Below, one piece after another: positions 1 to 8,953 of a stretch of DNA of 64,000 nt. The notes under the pieces are model-generated. The model was not told the DNA's origin and did no database searches. It saw only the letters and a list, made by a program, of their open reading frames with translations. Each line of letters begins with the position of its first letter. The stretch's first letter is position 1. The stretch comes from Acidobacteriaceae bacterium. GTDB lineage: Bacteria > Acidobacteriota > Terriglobia > Bryobacterales > Bryobacteraceae. A program made the position numbers and the translations under genes. The stretch lies in NCBI GenBank assembly GCA_019240475.1, contig JAFAYI010000031.1:186001-250000 (forward strand). The letters are read 5' to 3'.

Positions 1-2529
1 CTGTATACGGCCGAACTGCTCTGGCGCGAGCGCGATACTCACTTCGACGGCATCCACGACGCCATGCCGATTGCCGAATCCACCGATTGGCTCTCCCGCC
101 TCACAGCGGTCCTGGCGATTGAGACCATCCTTCTGTTCTTCACCATGCTGGTCGGCATCTTCATGCAGACCATTGCAGGTTACTACCACTACGAGATCGG
201 CCAGTATCTCAAGGAACTGTACCTCGTCACCTTTCCCCAAATTGTCACCTTCACTCTTCTCGCGTTCTTTGTCCAGACAATTGTTTCGAATAAGTTTCTC
301 GGGCACGGCATTATCATCGGCCTCTTTGTTCTAATGCCAATCCTCTTCAACTTCGGTTGGGAGAACACGCTGTACCTCATTGGTCAGGTCCCCGCCTATA
401 CTTACTCGGACATGAACGGCTATGGTCATTTCGCCGCGCCGCTTTTCTGGGCCATCGTCTACTGGCTCTCCATTGCCGCGCTCCTTGCTGTAGTAGCTGT
501 CGCCTATGCGCGCCGTGGCGCCGAGGACTCACTACGCGCCCGAACTCGCCTCGCCCTTGCCCGCGCACCCCGTCTGGCGCCCTTAGCGGCGCTTTTCTTG
601 TTATCTGCCCTCGGTTGCGGCTCCTGGTATTACTACAACGCTCACGTTCTCAATGAGTACCGCAATGCCAAGATCCGCCGGGACATTCAGGCCGACTACG
701 AACGGCAATTCAAGAAGTATGAAAACGCGCTCCAGCCCAAGGTCACGGCCGTAGATGCGTCGGTAAACATCTATCCTGGCCGCCGATCGTTTGACGGTTC
801 TGTGCGGCTCACGCTTGAGAATAAGCTTTCTCAGCCGATTGACCGCATCTATCTCACCGACCAGCGGCAGTCGGTAAGCGACGTGCGCCTGGATCGGCCG
901 TCTCACTTACTCAGCTCGGCCGCGCGGAATATCTTTTCTATCTACGCTCTGGACCGGCCTCTCGCTCCGGGCGAGGGCATGTTGCTCACCTGCAACATCG
1001 GCCACCAGTCCCGTGGATTCCGCGACGGCGACGAGCCGCCTGAGTTCGCGTATAACGGTACCTTCTTCGATTCCGATTACGGCCCGTATCTCGGCTACAA
1101 CCGGATCATCGAACTCACCGATCCTCGCCGCCGCCGCGAGGAACACCTCCCGCCGCTCGAAGAGATGGCCAATCGCGGAGATCCCGCTCACTCTCTGAAT
1201 AATATTTTTCCGCACGATTCCGACTGGATCACCTATCACACCGTCGTCAGTACCTCTTCCGACCAGGTCGCGCTTGCTCCCGGCTATCTGCAGCGCTCGT
1301 GGAGTGCCGGGGGGCGCCACTATTTCGAGTACAGCATGGGCTCCACTCATGTTCTCGACTTCTATTCTTTTCTTTCTGCCCGATACCAAGTTCGTAAAGA
1401 GACTTATCACTCCTCCCATGGCGATGTTGCGCTTGAGATCTACTACAGTCCCGGTCATGCCTATGATCTCGATGACATGCTTGCCAGCACTCGCGCCGGT
1501 CTCGATTATTACCAGCGCGTTTTCAGCCCATATCAATTCCATCAGTTCCGGATTCTGGAATTCCCTCGTTACCGCAACTTCGCCCAGTCGTTCGCCAACA
1601 CGGTGCCTTATTCGGAAAACATGGGATTCATTGCTCGCCTCGACAAGCCGACCGATATAGACTTTACTTACTTTGTCACTGCCCACGAGTTAGGGCATCA
1701 ATGGTGGGCTCATCAACTAATCGGCGCCGATGTCCAGGGCTCGAACATGCTATCGGAAAGTCTTGCCGAATATTCCGCTCTTCAGGTGATGGCCCACAAG
1801 TACGGACGCGACAATATGCACCGGTATTTACGTCATGAACTCGACAGCTACCTCCGCGGGCGAGGCGCTGAACTCCGCCATGAACCCCCGCTTGCGCTGG
1901 TTCAGCAGGAATCCTATGTCTGGTACCAAAAGGGCGGGCAGATTCTCTACACGCTCGCCGACTACATCGGCGAGGACAAGCTGGACCTCGCCCTTCATAA
2001 CTTCCTGATGCAATATCGTTATGCCAACGCCAATAATCAGGTCGACGCCGGTGAGAACACGATTGCTTCACGTCCAGCATTGGCCAGTAATCTCGATAAG
2101 CCGTATCCCGATACTCGTATGCTCGTGGACGCCATCCGCGCACAAACGCCACCCGAGTTGCAGTATATGGTCGACGACGGCTTCAACCGGATTGTCCTCT
2201 ATGACAACAAGGCGCTCTCTGCAACTTCACAAAAAACTGGCGACGGCAAGTACAAAGTTACGCTTCAGGTGCAGGCTCGCAAGGTGCAGGCGGACGGCAA
2301 TGGCAACGAGTCGCCTATGCCTCTCGGTGACTACATAGAAATCGGTGTTTTTAAAGGCAAGAAAGACGAAGAACAGCCGCTCTATATCGAAAAAGAGAAA
2401 TTAACTCGCGACCGTCAGACCTTCACCATTGTCGTTAATGAGCCACCGACGCGAGCCGGCATTGATCCGTATAACAAACTGATCGATCGTATCTCGGACG
2501 ACAACATGATCGACGTAAGCAAGCAGTGA
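1..2529 (+). CDS. ABC-2 type permease fused to M1-family metallopeptidase (5' partial)
   Basis: The reading frame is open from the first base, so the true start lies left of the window. Counting from the first in-window ATG (position 64), residues ~10-190 hold about five hydrophobic segments like the last transmembrane part of an ABC-2 permease. Residues ~225-820 are a periplasmic-type M1 aminopeptidase domain. The zinc motif HELGHQWW lies at ~541-548, with the third ligand glutamate in SESLAEY about 20 residues on, a spacing that from memory is usual for this fused subfamily. The protein would combine an exporter-like membrane part with a peptidase outside the membrane; the ATPase partner is presumably encoded upstream. 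It converges with treZ, with one base between the stops. Family call is firm; substrate unknown. Confidence 0.9.
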   Translation: MYTAELLWRERDTHFDGIHDAMPIAESTDWLSRLTAVLAIETILLFFTMLVGIFMQTIAGYYHYEIGQYLKELYLVTFPQIVTFTLLAFFVQTIVSNKFLGHGIIIGLFVLMPILFNFGWENTLYLIGQVPAYTYSDMNGYGHFAAPLFWAIVYWLSIAALLAVVAVAYARRGAEDSLRARTRLALARAPRLAPLAALFLLSALGCGSWYYYNAHVLNEYRNAKIRRDIQADYERQFKKYENALQPKVTAVDASVNIYPGRRSFDGSVRLTLENKLSQPIDRIYLTDQRQSVSDVRLDRPSHLLSSAARNIFSIYALDRPLAPGEGMLLTCNIGHQSRGFRDGDEPPEFAYNGTFFDSDYGPYLGYNRIIELTDPRRRREEHLPPLEEMANRGDPAHSLNNIFPHDSDWITYHTVVSTSSDQVALAPGYLQRSWSAGGRHYFEYSMGSTHVLDFYSFLSARYQVRKETYHSSHGDVALEIYYSPGHAYDLDDMLASTRAGLDYYQRVFSPYQFHQFRILEFPRYRNFAQSFANTVPYSENMGFIARLDKPTDIDFTYFVTAHELGHQWWAHQLIGADVQGSNMLSESLAEYSALQVMAHKYGRDNMHRYLRHELDSYLRGRGAELRHEPPLALVQQESYVWYQKGGQILYTLADYIGEDKLDLALHNFLMQYRYANANNQVDAGENTIASRPALASNLDKPYPDTRMLVDAIRAQTPPELQYMVDDGFNRIVLYDNKALSATSQKTGDGKYKVTLQVQARKVQADGNGNESPMPLGDYIEIGVFKGKKDEEQPLYIEKEKLTRDRQTFTIVVNEPPTRAGIDPYNKLIDRISDDNMIDVSKQ

Positions 2530-2530
2530 C

Positions 2531-4264
2531 TCAGGCGTCCTGCAGCACTGCGACACTATCCGCCGGAAGTTCGATCAAGCCCGGCCGCATTTGCCAGGTG
2601 TCTTCGGAAACAAGCAACACTCCGCTCCCGCAGGTGACCGGAATCGCTTGGCGGTCGGTGCCCAAGTTACAAATCACCTCCACCCGGCCCCGCCTCACCC
2701 TCAGCCATTTCGCTCGTTCATCGAACGCGGTCTCCACTTCGTCCATGCGGCCGTCGGTTAGCTCGCTGTGTTCGCGTCTCAACTGAATCAAAGCCTTGTG
2801 CCACTTGAGCAGAGAGGCGTGCGGCTCCTCGTGTATTTCACTCCAACGCAGCTTGGAACGTTCGAAAGTATCGGCCTCTTGAGGATCGGGAATCTCCTCC
2901 GGGTTCCATCCAAATGCCTTGAATTCGCTACGCCGCCCTTCCGACACGCTATTCGCGAGCTCCTGTTCCTGATGCTGGGTGAAATATAAAAACGGGGTCG
3001 ATGCTCCGAACTCCTCGCCCTGGAAGAGCATCGGAATAAAGGGTGAAGTCATGACGAGCGCCGCCGCGATCTTCAGCCGCCCAGTGCTAATCAATTGGCT
3101 CAATCTCTCTCCCTGAGCCCGGTTCCCCACCTGGTCGTGCGTCTGTGAGTACCCGAGTAAGTGGTGTCCCGAGAGCCGTCCTACGGGACGTCCATGCGAA
3201 CGCTTCCGATGCGCGGAATACAGTCCGTCGTAGACGTAGCCTTGCCGAAGTGCTTTCGCAAGATGCTGAAATGTTCCGAAATCTTCGTAATACCCGTTTG
3301 ATTCGCCAGTAACAATGGCGTGCAGCGCGTGATGAAAATCGTCGCTCCATTGCGCATCGATTCCATAGCCTCCGGCGTCGCGGCTCGTTACCATTCGGGG
3401 GTCGTTCAAGTCGCTCTCCGCGATCAAGACCAGGTGCCGCCCCAAATGTGCGGCAAGCGCATCTATTTCATAAGACAGTTGCTCAAGGAAGTGTATGGCC
3501 GATTTGTCCACGAGCGCATGTACCGCATCCAGCCGCAAACCGTCGAAGTGATAATCTCTCAACCACATTCGCGCGTTTTCAATAAAGAACCCTCGAACTT
3601 CTTGACTGCCCGCGCTATCAAAGTTCACTGCGTCGCCCCATGGGGTGTGATACGCCTTCGTGAAATACGGTCCGAACTCGCCTATGTAATTGCCGGCCGG
3701 TCCGAAGTGGTTATAAACGACATCCAGCAGTACTGCCAAGCTCTTCGAATGACACGCGTTCACAAAAGCCTTCAAGTCGTCAGGTGGGCCATAAGCATGA
3801 TGTGGGGCATATATATCCACGCCGTCGTATCCCCAGCCCCAGCTACCTGAAAATTCAGCGACCGGCATTAATTCTACGTGTGTGATTCCCAAATCAACTA
3901 AGTAATCCAGGCACTCGATCGCGCTTTTGAAAGTTCCGGCTGGAGTAAACGTTCCAACATGCATCTCATAAATGATCGCGGAGGAAAGAGGTTTAGGCTG
4001 CCAATTTACGTCCGTCCATCGAAAGCGCGAGTGATCGACGAGACGCGACGGACCATCAATGCCAAAGGGCTGCCAAGGGGAGCGCGGGTCCGGCAACGCC
4101 TTTCCTTCGTCGAGCGAATACTGATAATCGGCGCCTGGCTTCGCTTCTTCTACTTTGCGAGTCCACCAACCGTCATCGCGATGCTCCATCGCATATGATC
4201 GATCGCCAATCTGTAGCGCTACCTGGCGAGCCTTCGGCGACCAAACTGTAAATGTATGCATCAC
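2531..4264 (-). CDS. treZ: malto-oligosyltrehalose trehalohydrolase
   Basis: TreZ cleaves the maltooligosyl-trehalose made by TreY and releases free trehalose in the cytoplasm. The 577-residue length is normal. An N-terminal beta-sandwich (~1-90) precedes a GH13 barrel carrying DGLRLDAVHAL (catalytic Asp), LIAESDLND (acid/base Glu) and QTHDQVGNR (His-Asp pair), and a short C-terminal beta domain. The first possible start is a GTG directly after the treY stop; an ATG is the next codon (4261), and either could be used. The abutting arrangement indicates one treY-treZ mRNA and probably translational coupling. No treX/glgX debranching gene is visible in the window. Confidence 0.96.
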   Translation of the reverse strand: MMHTFTVWSPKARQVALQIGDRSYAMEHRDDGWWTRKVEEAKPGADYQYSLDEGKALPDPRSPWQPFGIDGPSRLVDHSRFRWTDVNWQPKPLSSAIIYEMHVGTFTPAGTFKSAIECLDYLVDLGITHVELMPVAEFSGSWGWGYDGVDIYAPHHAYGPPDDLKAFVNACHSKSLAVLLDVVYNHFGPAGNYIGEFGPYFTKAYHTPWGDAVNFDSAGSQEVRGFFIENARMWLRDYHFDGLRLDAVHALVDKSAIHFLEQLSYEIDALAAHLGRHLVLIAESDLNDPRMVTSRDAGGYGIDAQWSDDFHHALHAIVTGESNGYYEDFGTFQHLAKALRQGYVYDGLYSAHRKRSHGRPVGRLSGHHLLGYSQTHDQVGNRAQGERLSQLISTGRLKIAAALVMTSPFIPMLFQGEEFGASTPFLYFTQHQEQELANSVSEGRRSEFKAFGWNPEEIPDPQEADTFERSKLRWSEIHEEPHASLLKWHKALIQLRREHSELTDGRMDEVETAFDERAKWLRVRRGRVEVICNLGTDRQAIPVTCGSGVLLVSEDTWQMRPGLIELPADSVAVLQDA

Positions 4265-6913
4265 TTACTCTCTAATGAACAAACCCACTGGAAATAACTG
4301 CAACAACTTGCCGGCTTCTGTCGGCCCGTCTCTCCAAACTTCGCCGGTGAATGGATTACGCCAGTGGCCTCGCGGGAGCTCGATTACTGTATCTGCCCAA
4401 TCTCCTGCTAGCTGCAGCACTAGGCGTGGCGCCACAACCAGCACTTGCTCACCTCGTACATACGCCACCAGATGTTGAGCCTTGGCGCCCTCTGGTCGTA
4501 CCGGCGTGTACGCCCCGGTTTCACCGAAAGCATCCGGTCGCTCCCGGCGCGTTCGGAATGAATGGTAAATCATCCATAATTTAGGCAGCCCGTCCTCGAT
4601 CCGCGCCCATACATCCTCCACGCGCAAATTCGGCAGCTCCGCAAGCAAGCTCCTCCTTCGTTCATAATCCACGGGCCGCCGGTTATCCGGGTCCACTAAG
4701 CTGAGATCCCACAATTCCGTTCCCTGATAGGTGTCTGAAATTCCCGGCGACGTCAGCTCCAGCAGCTTTTGCGCCAACGAATTGATCCGTCCTGGTTCAA
4801 CCAGCCCGCGTGCGAAATCCTCGAAATCCTTCAAGAATTCGCCATCGTCGCTCAGCCTGTTCACAAACTCTCGCGCTGCGCTTTCGAATTCTTCGTTTGG
4901 AGCGAGCCAACTCGTATGCTGCTTCGCCTCGCGGCAGGCTTTCTCCATGTAGGGAACCAACCTGTCCCTCTCAATCGGCCACGCGCCCACCAGCGTTTGG
5001 TAGAGAAAATATTCCGTATTTCGGTCCGGCATCTCCTTCGTCTTATGGCGCGCATTCAGATGCGTCCACCTCTGCACCGCCTCGCGCCACTTGCCCGGCA
5101 TCTCGGACAGCAGGCTGATCCGCGCCCGCACATCCTCGCTGCGCTTGGTGTCATGCGTCGATAGGCTCAGCATTGTGCGTGGATGCGTCGCCTGTAAATC
5201 GCTGCAGAACTTGTGATATTGGTCTGTCGAGATTCCAAAACGGCTTGGGTCGCCTCCAACCTCATTCAATGAGATGAGCCGGTTATAGCAATAGAACACT
5301 GTATCTTCTACGCCCTTGGCCATCACTGGCCCGCAAAACTGCTGGAACCGCATTACGAATTCGGATTCTTTGTCCCCGCGCACCCGCAACAACAGCAACT
5401 CGCTCAGGAAATCGAAAAGCTCCGCGTCTATTTCCGGCCGCTCCGCTTTGGCCGAGTCCACAGCTTCTCTCACGTACTGCTCATCTTCTTCGGCCAGCTC
5501 GTCCCGCTCGGGAACCACATAACACCGGTAAACCGGGAAACACGCCACTAACTCCCGAATTGCGCGAAGCGCGTCATGCCGTGTGTAGTCCCGCCGATCT
5601 CGATGCCGCTCGCAAATTTCCATGAACAAGCTCGTCAGCCGATTGACGTCGCTGCCGAACAGATCCCTCAGAACGCGGTGCTTCTTGTCGCGGCATACGG
5701 TCGCATAGTTGGTGGGCTCGCCCGTGAAGTCGGCGTAGATATTGGTGAATTCGTCTTCGTTTCTGTTGTCTACAAACAAGCCCGCTACCGCGTTTGCGTA
5801 ATCGTAGCCCGTTGTTCCGTCAATCGGCCACCCTGCGCGAAGTCGCTCGCCTGGCTCCAAAATCTTTTCTGCTAAAATCCACACCCCCGGCGCCTCTCGG
5901 CGAAGTTGCTCGAAATATTGTCGGGGGTCACGCAAACCATCCGGATGATCGACCCGGATTCCGTCCAACACGCCCTCTCGCAACCATTTCAGGATCAGTG
6001 CGTGCGTTTCACTGAATACGCGTGGATCCTCCACTCTGAGCCCCACCAGCGTGTTCACATCGAAAAATCGCCGGTACCCTAAATCCTCCTGCGCGGTCTT
6101 CCAAAATGCTAGCCGGTAGTTCTGCCGTTCGAGGAAAGCGTCCAGTTTCTCCGGATCTTGATTTGCCTCCTCCAGAACCGCGTCAACTGTTTCTCCGATA
6201 AACGGCACTTCATGGAACAGCCGCTCAAGCAATCCGCGCACTACCTCCTTATCGCGGTGCCGCGCTACCAGCTTGGCAGCGTTCGTCGATGTTGCCGCCG
6301 GCAGTTCAGCCAGCGCGTCCACCAAAAAAGCTAAGTAATCGGAGCCCGATCGCGAGGCCGCCTCAGCCAACAGCAACGGTAATGAGCGAGGAGCCGCGGG
6401 CAGCTCGTTATCGAAATACTTGACGAAGAATTCACCGCCTTGCCTCTTGATCTTGATTTCACCCCGGGCCAACGCTCGCCCGTAGTGGTCCCCAAGAATA
6501 GGCGTCAGCAACTTATTACGAAGCTTCTCTTCGCGCGGCTGCCAGTCGATATCAAAATAGGTTCCGTATCGGCTGGAAGGGCCGTTCTCCAGAACATCCC
6601 ACCAATACCGGTTACGGCGCCCGCTAATTGCCATGTGGTTCGGAACAATATCCAGAACTTGTCCCAGGTCGCACTGCCCTAGGCGCTTCGTAAAGCGGTC
6701 ATGCGCCTCCGCGCCCCCGAGTTCTTCATTCACCTTGTGGTGATCCACAACGTCGTAGCCATGCTGACTGCCCGGCGCTGCCTGCAGGTAAGGCGAACTG
6801 TACACATGCGACACGCCCAACTCGGATAAATAATCGGCGATTGCCGCCGCTGCATCGAATCCGAAATCGGCGTGCAATTGCAATCGGTACGTAGCTGTGA
6901 GGGTTCGCGGCAT
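4265..6913 (-). CDS. treY: malto-oligosyltrehalose synthase
   Basis: TreY rearranges the reducing-end alpha-1,4 bond of maltodextrins into an alpha,alpha-1,1 bond, the first step of the TreY/TreZ trehalose route used for osmotic and desiccation protection. The 882-residue protein begins with the family's typical TATYRLQLHADFGF opening and contains GIRVDHPDGLRDP (catalytic Asp), WILAEKILEPGE (catalytic Glu) and STHDTKRSEDVR (His-Asp). It is the first gene of the pair; 78 bp separate its start from the divergent UxaA-family gene, so both promoters must lie in that short interval. Confidence 0.96.
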   Translation of the reverse strand: MPRTLTATYRLQLHADFGFDAAAAIADYLSELGVSHVYSSPYLQAAPGSQHGYDVVDHHKVNEELGGAEAHDRFTKRLGQCDLGQVLDIVPNHMAISGRRNRYWWDVLENGPSSRYGTYFDIDWQPREEKLRNKLLTPILGDHYGRALARGEIKIKRQGGEFFVKYFDNELPAAPRSLPLLLAEAASRSGSDYLAFLVDALAELPAATSTNAAKLVARHRDKEVVRGLLERLFHEVPFIGETVDAVLEEANQDPEKLDAFLERQNYRLAFWKTAQEDLGYRRFFDVNTLVGLRVEDPRVFSETHALILKWLREGVLDGIRVDHPDGLRDPRQYFEQLRREAPGVWILAEKILEPGERLRAGWPIDGTTGYDYANAVAGLFVDNRNEDEFTNIYADFTGEPTNYATVCRDKKHRVLRDLFGSDVNRLTSLFMEICERHRDRRDYTRHDALRAIRELVACFPVYRCYVVPERDELAEEDEQYVREAVDSAKAERPEIDAELFDFLSELLLLRVRGDKESEFVMRFQQFCGPVMAKGVEDTVFYCYNRLISLNEVGGDPSRFGISTDQYHKFCSDLQATHPRTMLSLSTHDTKRSEDVRARISLLSEMPGKWREAVQRWTHLNARHKTKEMPDRNTEYFLYQTLVGAWPIERDRLVPYMEKACREAKQHTSWLAPNEEFESAAREFVNRLSDDGEFLKDFEDFARGLVEPGRINSLAQKLLELTSPGISDTYQGTELWDLSLVDPDNRRPVDYERRRSLLAELPNLRVEDVWARIEDGLPKLWMIYHSFRTRRERPDAFGETGAYTPVRPEGAKAQHLVAYVRGEQVLVVAPRLVLQLAGDWADTVIELPRGHWRNPFTGEVWRDGPTEAGKLLQLFPVGLFIRE

Positions 6914-6991
6914 CTTTTTCTTTTAAGAGCGAAGCCTCCGGCACATTGTTTCGTGCTTATGACTGTCCGCCGTACAGTGGAGATGTAATCC

Positions 6992-8533
6992 ATGCTCTAC
7001 GAAATCCAGAAGCGCCCGACCGCTCAGAATTCTGTCATCCTGCTCCACCCTCGTGACAGCGTCGCCATCGCTCGCCTCCGGCTCGATCCGGAGCAGAAGG
7101 TCGAAGCCGCCGGGGTAACTGTCTCGGCAACGGGGGTCATACCCGCCGGTCATAAGATCGCCCTGTACGCCATCGCGCCTGGTGAACCCGTCTATCGCTA
7201 CGGAAATGTTATTGGATTCGCAACGGATCCGATCCGTCCTGGCGACCACGTACATGTTCACAATCTCGGGTTCCAAGAACTTCAGACAGCGAGCATTGAT
7301 ATTTCTGCCGAGTTAGAATGCGCCCTGCCATCCACCTCTCCGGCAACATTTCTGGGGTACTTGCGCCCGGACGGTCGAGTCGGAACGCGCAACTATATCG
7401 CCATCGTCGCGGCAAGCAATTGTGCCGCTTATACCGCCGAGTTAATTGCCGCCAGCTTTGCGGAGGAAACAGTTCCTGACAACTTGGACGGCGTGGTGGC
7501 TTTTCCACACGGAGAAGGATGCGCGCAATCCATTGGTCCGGATACCGAACAGCTCCAGCGCACGCTCACGGGAGTGCTGGATCACCCCAATGTCTCGGCT
7601 GCGCTGATTCTCGGCCTTGGCTGCGAGGTGAACCAGATTGGCCATTATCTCGGTAATCCTGCAGGTTCCGCGACCCCCGCCACATTGCAGGGTTTGACGC
7701 TGCAGGAAACGGGAGGCACTCGCGGCGCTGTCGAGGCTGCCCGTAGGCAAGTCCGCGCCTTCATTGAAAGGACTGCCGAAGATCGCCGCATGGAAAGCCC
7801 CGTTTCCAAAATTGTTCTGGGGCTCAATTGCGGCGGCTCCGATTCATTCTCTGGTATCACAGCCAACCCGGCTCTCGGCTATTGCTGCGACTTGTTGGTT
7901 GGTCAAGGCGCAACTGTCGTGCTGGCCGAGACCACGGAAATATTCGGCGCTGAACATCTGTTGATGCGTCGCGCGCGCACTCCCGAGATCGCGCGCCGGC
8001 TTCTCGGTTGCGTGGAGCGCTACAAGGCTTATTTGCGCCAATTCGGCGGAAGCTTCAATGACAATCCGTCCTTCGGAAACAAAGAAGGCGGCCTTTCGAA
8101 TATTCTTGAAAAGTCCTTGGGTGCGGTGACTAAGGCCGGCTCCTCTCCGCTTGAAGACGTGGTCGATTATGCCGGGCGCCTCTCGCGCCCAGGGTTCATT
8201 TTCATGAACACGCCGGGCTACGATCCCGTCTCAATTACCGGCCTTGCTGCCGGAGGGGTGAATCTCATTGCTTTTACTACCGGCCGTGGCAGCGCCATCG
8301 GCTTTCCCAGCGTTCCAGTGTTGAAGATCGCCAGTAACTCTCATACGTACAGGCGCATGCTCGGTAACATGGACGTCAATGCCGGGCCTATCGCCGAAGG
8401 CGAAGCCTCGGTCGAAGACATCGGGCTTGAGATCTTCCATTCATTGCTCCGAGCAGCCTCGGGAGAACGCACGAAAGCCGAACAATTGGGTCACCATGAG
8501 TTCGCCCCTTGGCGCATTGGGCCGGTGCTATAG
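6992..8533 (+). CDS. UxaA/GarD-family sugar-acid dehydratase (altronate dehydratase-like)
   Basis: This 513-residue protein has an N-terminal SAF-like domain (~10-100, with HKIALYAIAPGEPVYRYG) and the UxaA catalytic domain from ~115 (GYLRPDGRVGTRNY, later LGLNCGGSDSFSGITANPALG and AETTEIFGAEHLLMRRA). Family members are iron-dependent dehydratases of hexonates such as altronate or galactarate, feeding 2-keto-3-deoxy intermediates. No neighbouring uronate-pathway gene supports a precise substrate, so it is left as UxaA-family. The gene stands alone between treY (divergent) and a 420-bp non-coding stretch. Confidence 0.88.
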   Translation: MLYEIQKRPTAQNSVILLHPRDSVAIARLRLDPEQKVEAAGVTVSATGVIPAGHKIALYAIAPGEPVYRYGNVIGFATDPIRPGDHVHVHNLGFQELQTASIDISAELECALPSTSPATFLGYLRPDGRVGTRNYIAIVAASNCAAYTAELIAASFAEETVPDNLDGVVAFPHGEGCAQSIGPDTEQLQRTLTGVLDHPNVSAALILGLGCEVNQIGHYLGNPAGSATPATLQGLTLQETGGTRGAVEAARRQVRAFIERTAEDRRMESPVSKIVLGLNCGGSDSFSGITANPALGYCCDLLVGQGATVVLAETTEIFGAEHLLMRRARTPEIARRLLGCVERYKAYLRQFGGSFNDNPSFGNKEGGLSNILEKSLGAVTKAGSSPLEDVVDYAGRLSRPGFIFMNTPGYDPVSITGLAAGGVNLIAFTTGRGSAIGFPSVPVLKIASNSHTYRRMLGNMDVNAGPIAEGEASVEDIGLEIFHSLLRAASGERTKAEQLGHHEFAPWRIGPVL

Positions 8534-8661
8534 AGCTCTCGGACCAATATCCAAACAAGCATTGTCATGCCGCCCTCTGCATACTTCGTTCAATTAATGC
8601 CTGGAAACTAGTCCTGAATCCGGTTCGGTTCTCGTTCCGAAAGCGTTGTGTTTGCTCCTAA

Positions 8662-8688
8662 TGCAAATACACTGTCTCGATTGCAAAT
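8662..8688. promoter_or_regulatory. tandem TGCAAAT direct repeats (candidate operator)
   Basis: TGCAAAT occurs at 8662-8668 and 8682-8688, exactly 20 bp apart (two helical turns). A reverse-orientation ATTTGC follows at 8721-8726. The spacing suggests a regulator binding one DNA face. No specific protein is recognised; this is inference from pattern alone. Confidence 0.35.
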
Positions 8689-8765
8689 CTAAATTCGCTT
8701 ATTTGGCCAATTACTCTTGCATTTGCGAAACGAACTTGGTAATGTTTCCGTGCAGGGAATAATTA

Positions 8766-8781
8766 GGCCTTGTTAAAGGCC
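8766..8781. other. short hairpin GGCCTT-GTTA-AAGGCC
   Basis: A perfect 6-bp stem with a GTTA tetraloop lies in the leader of the giant gene. No T-run follows on either strand, so it is not a standard intrinsic terminator; it could be a leader-RNA element. Confidence 0.3.
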
Positions 8782-8953
8782 AGAGCTCGCCTGAATCCGA
8801 TGTGAGCGCGGCGACGGTGAACGGTCCTATCGCCGGAACTGCACTCATGTTGCATTTGAATTAAGGCGCGCCAGCGGTGCGCTATTTCCGGTTCCAGGAT
8901 CTAGCATTCAAACGACAGAACAGGCATAGAGTTGGCAGCGTCAGGAGCAACGG

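Larger units (their letters stand above)
8534..8953. other. 420-bp non-coding region upstream of the giant gene
   Basis: I see no convincing gene here. It is more AT-rich than its flanks and holds two direct TGCAAAT repeats, an inverted ATTTGC copy (8721-8726), a related TGCATTTGAA (8851-8860) and one short hairpin. An AGGAG ribosome-binding site (8943-8947) sits six bases before the GTG start at 8954. It is the likely promoter region of the 10-kb gene. Confidence 0.55.
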
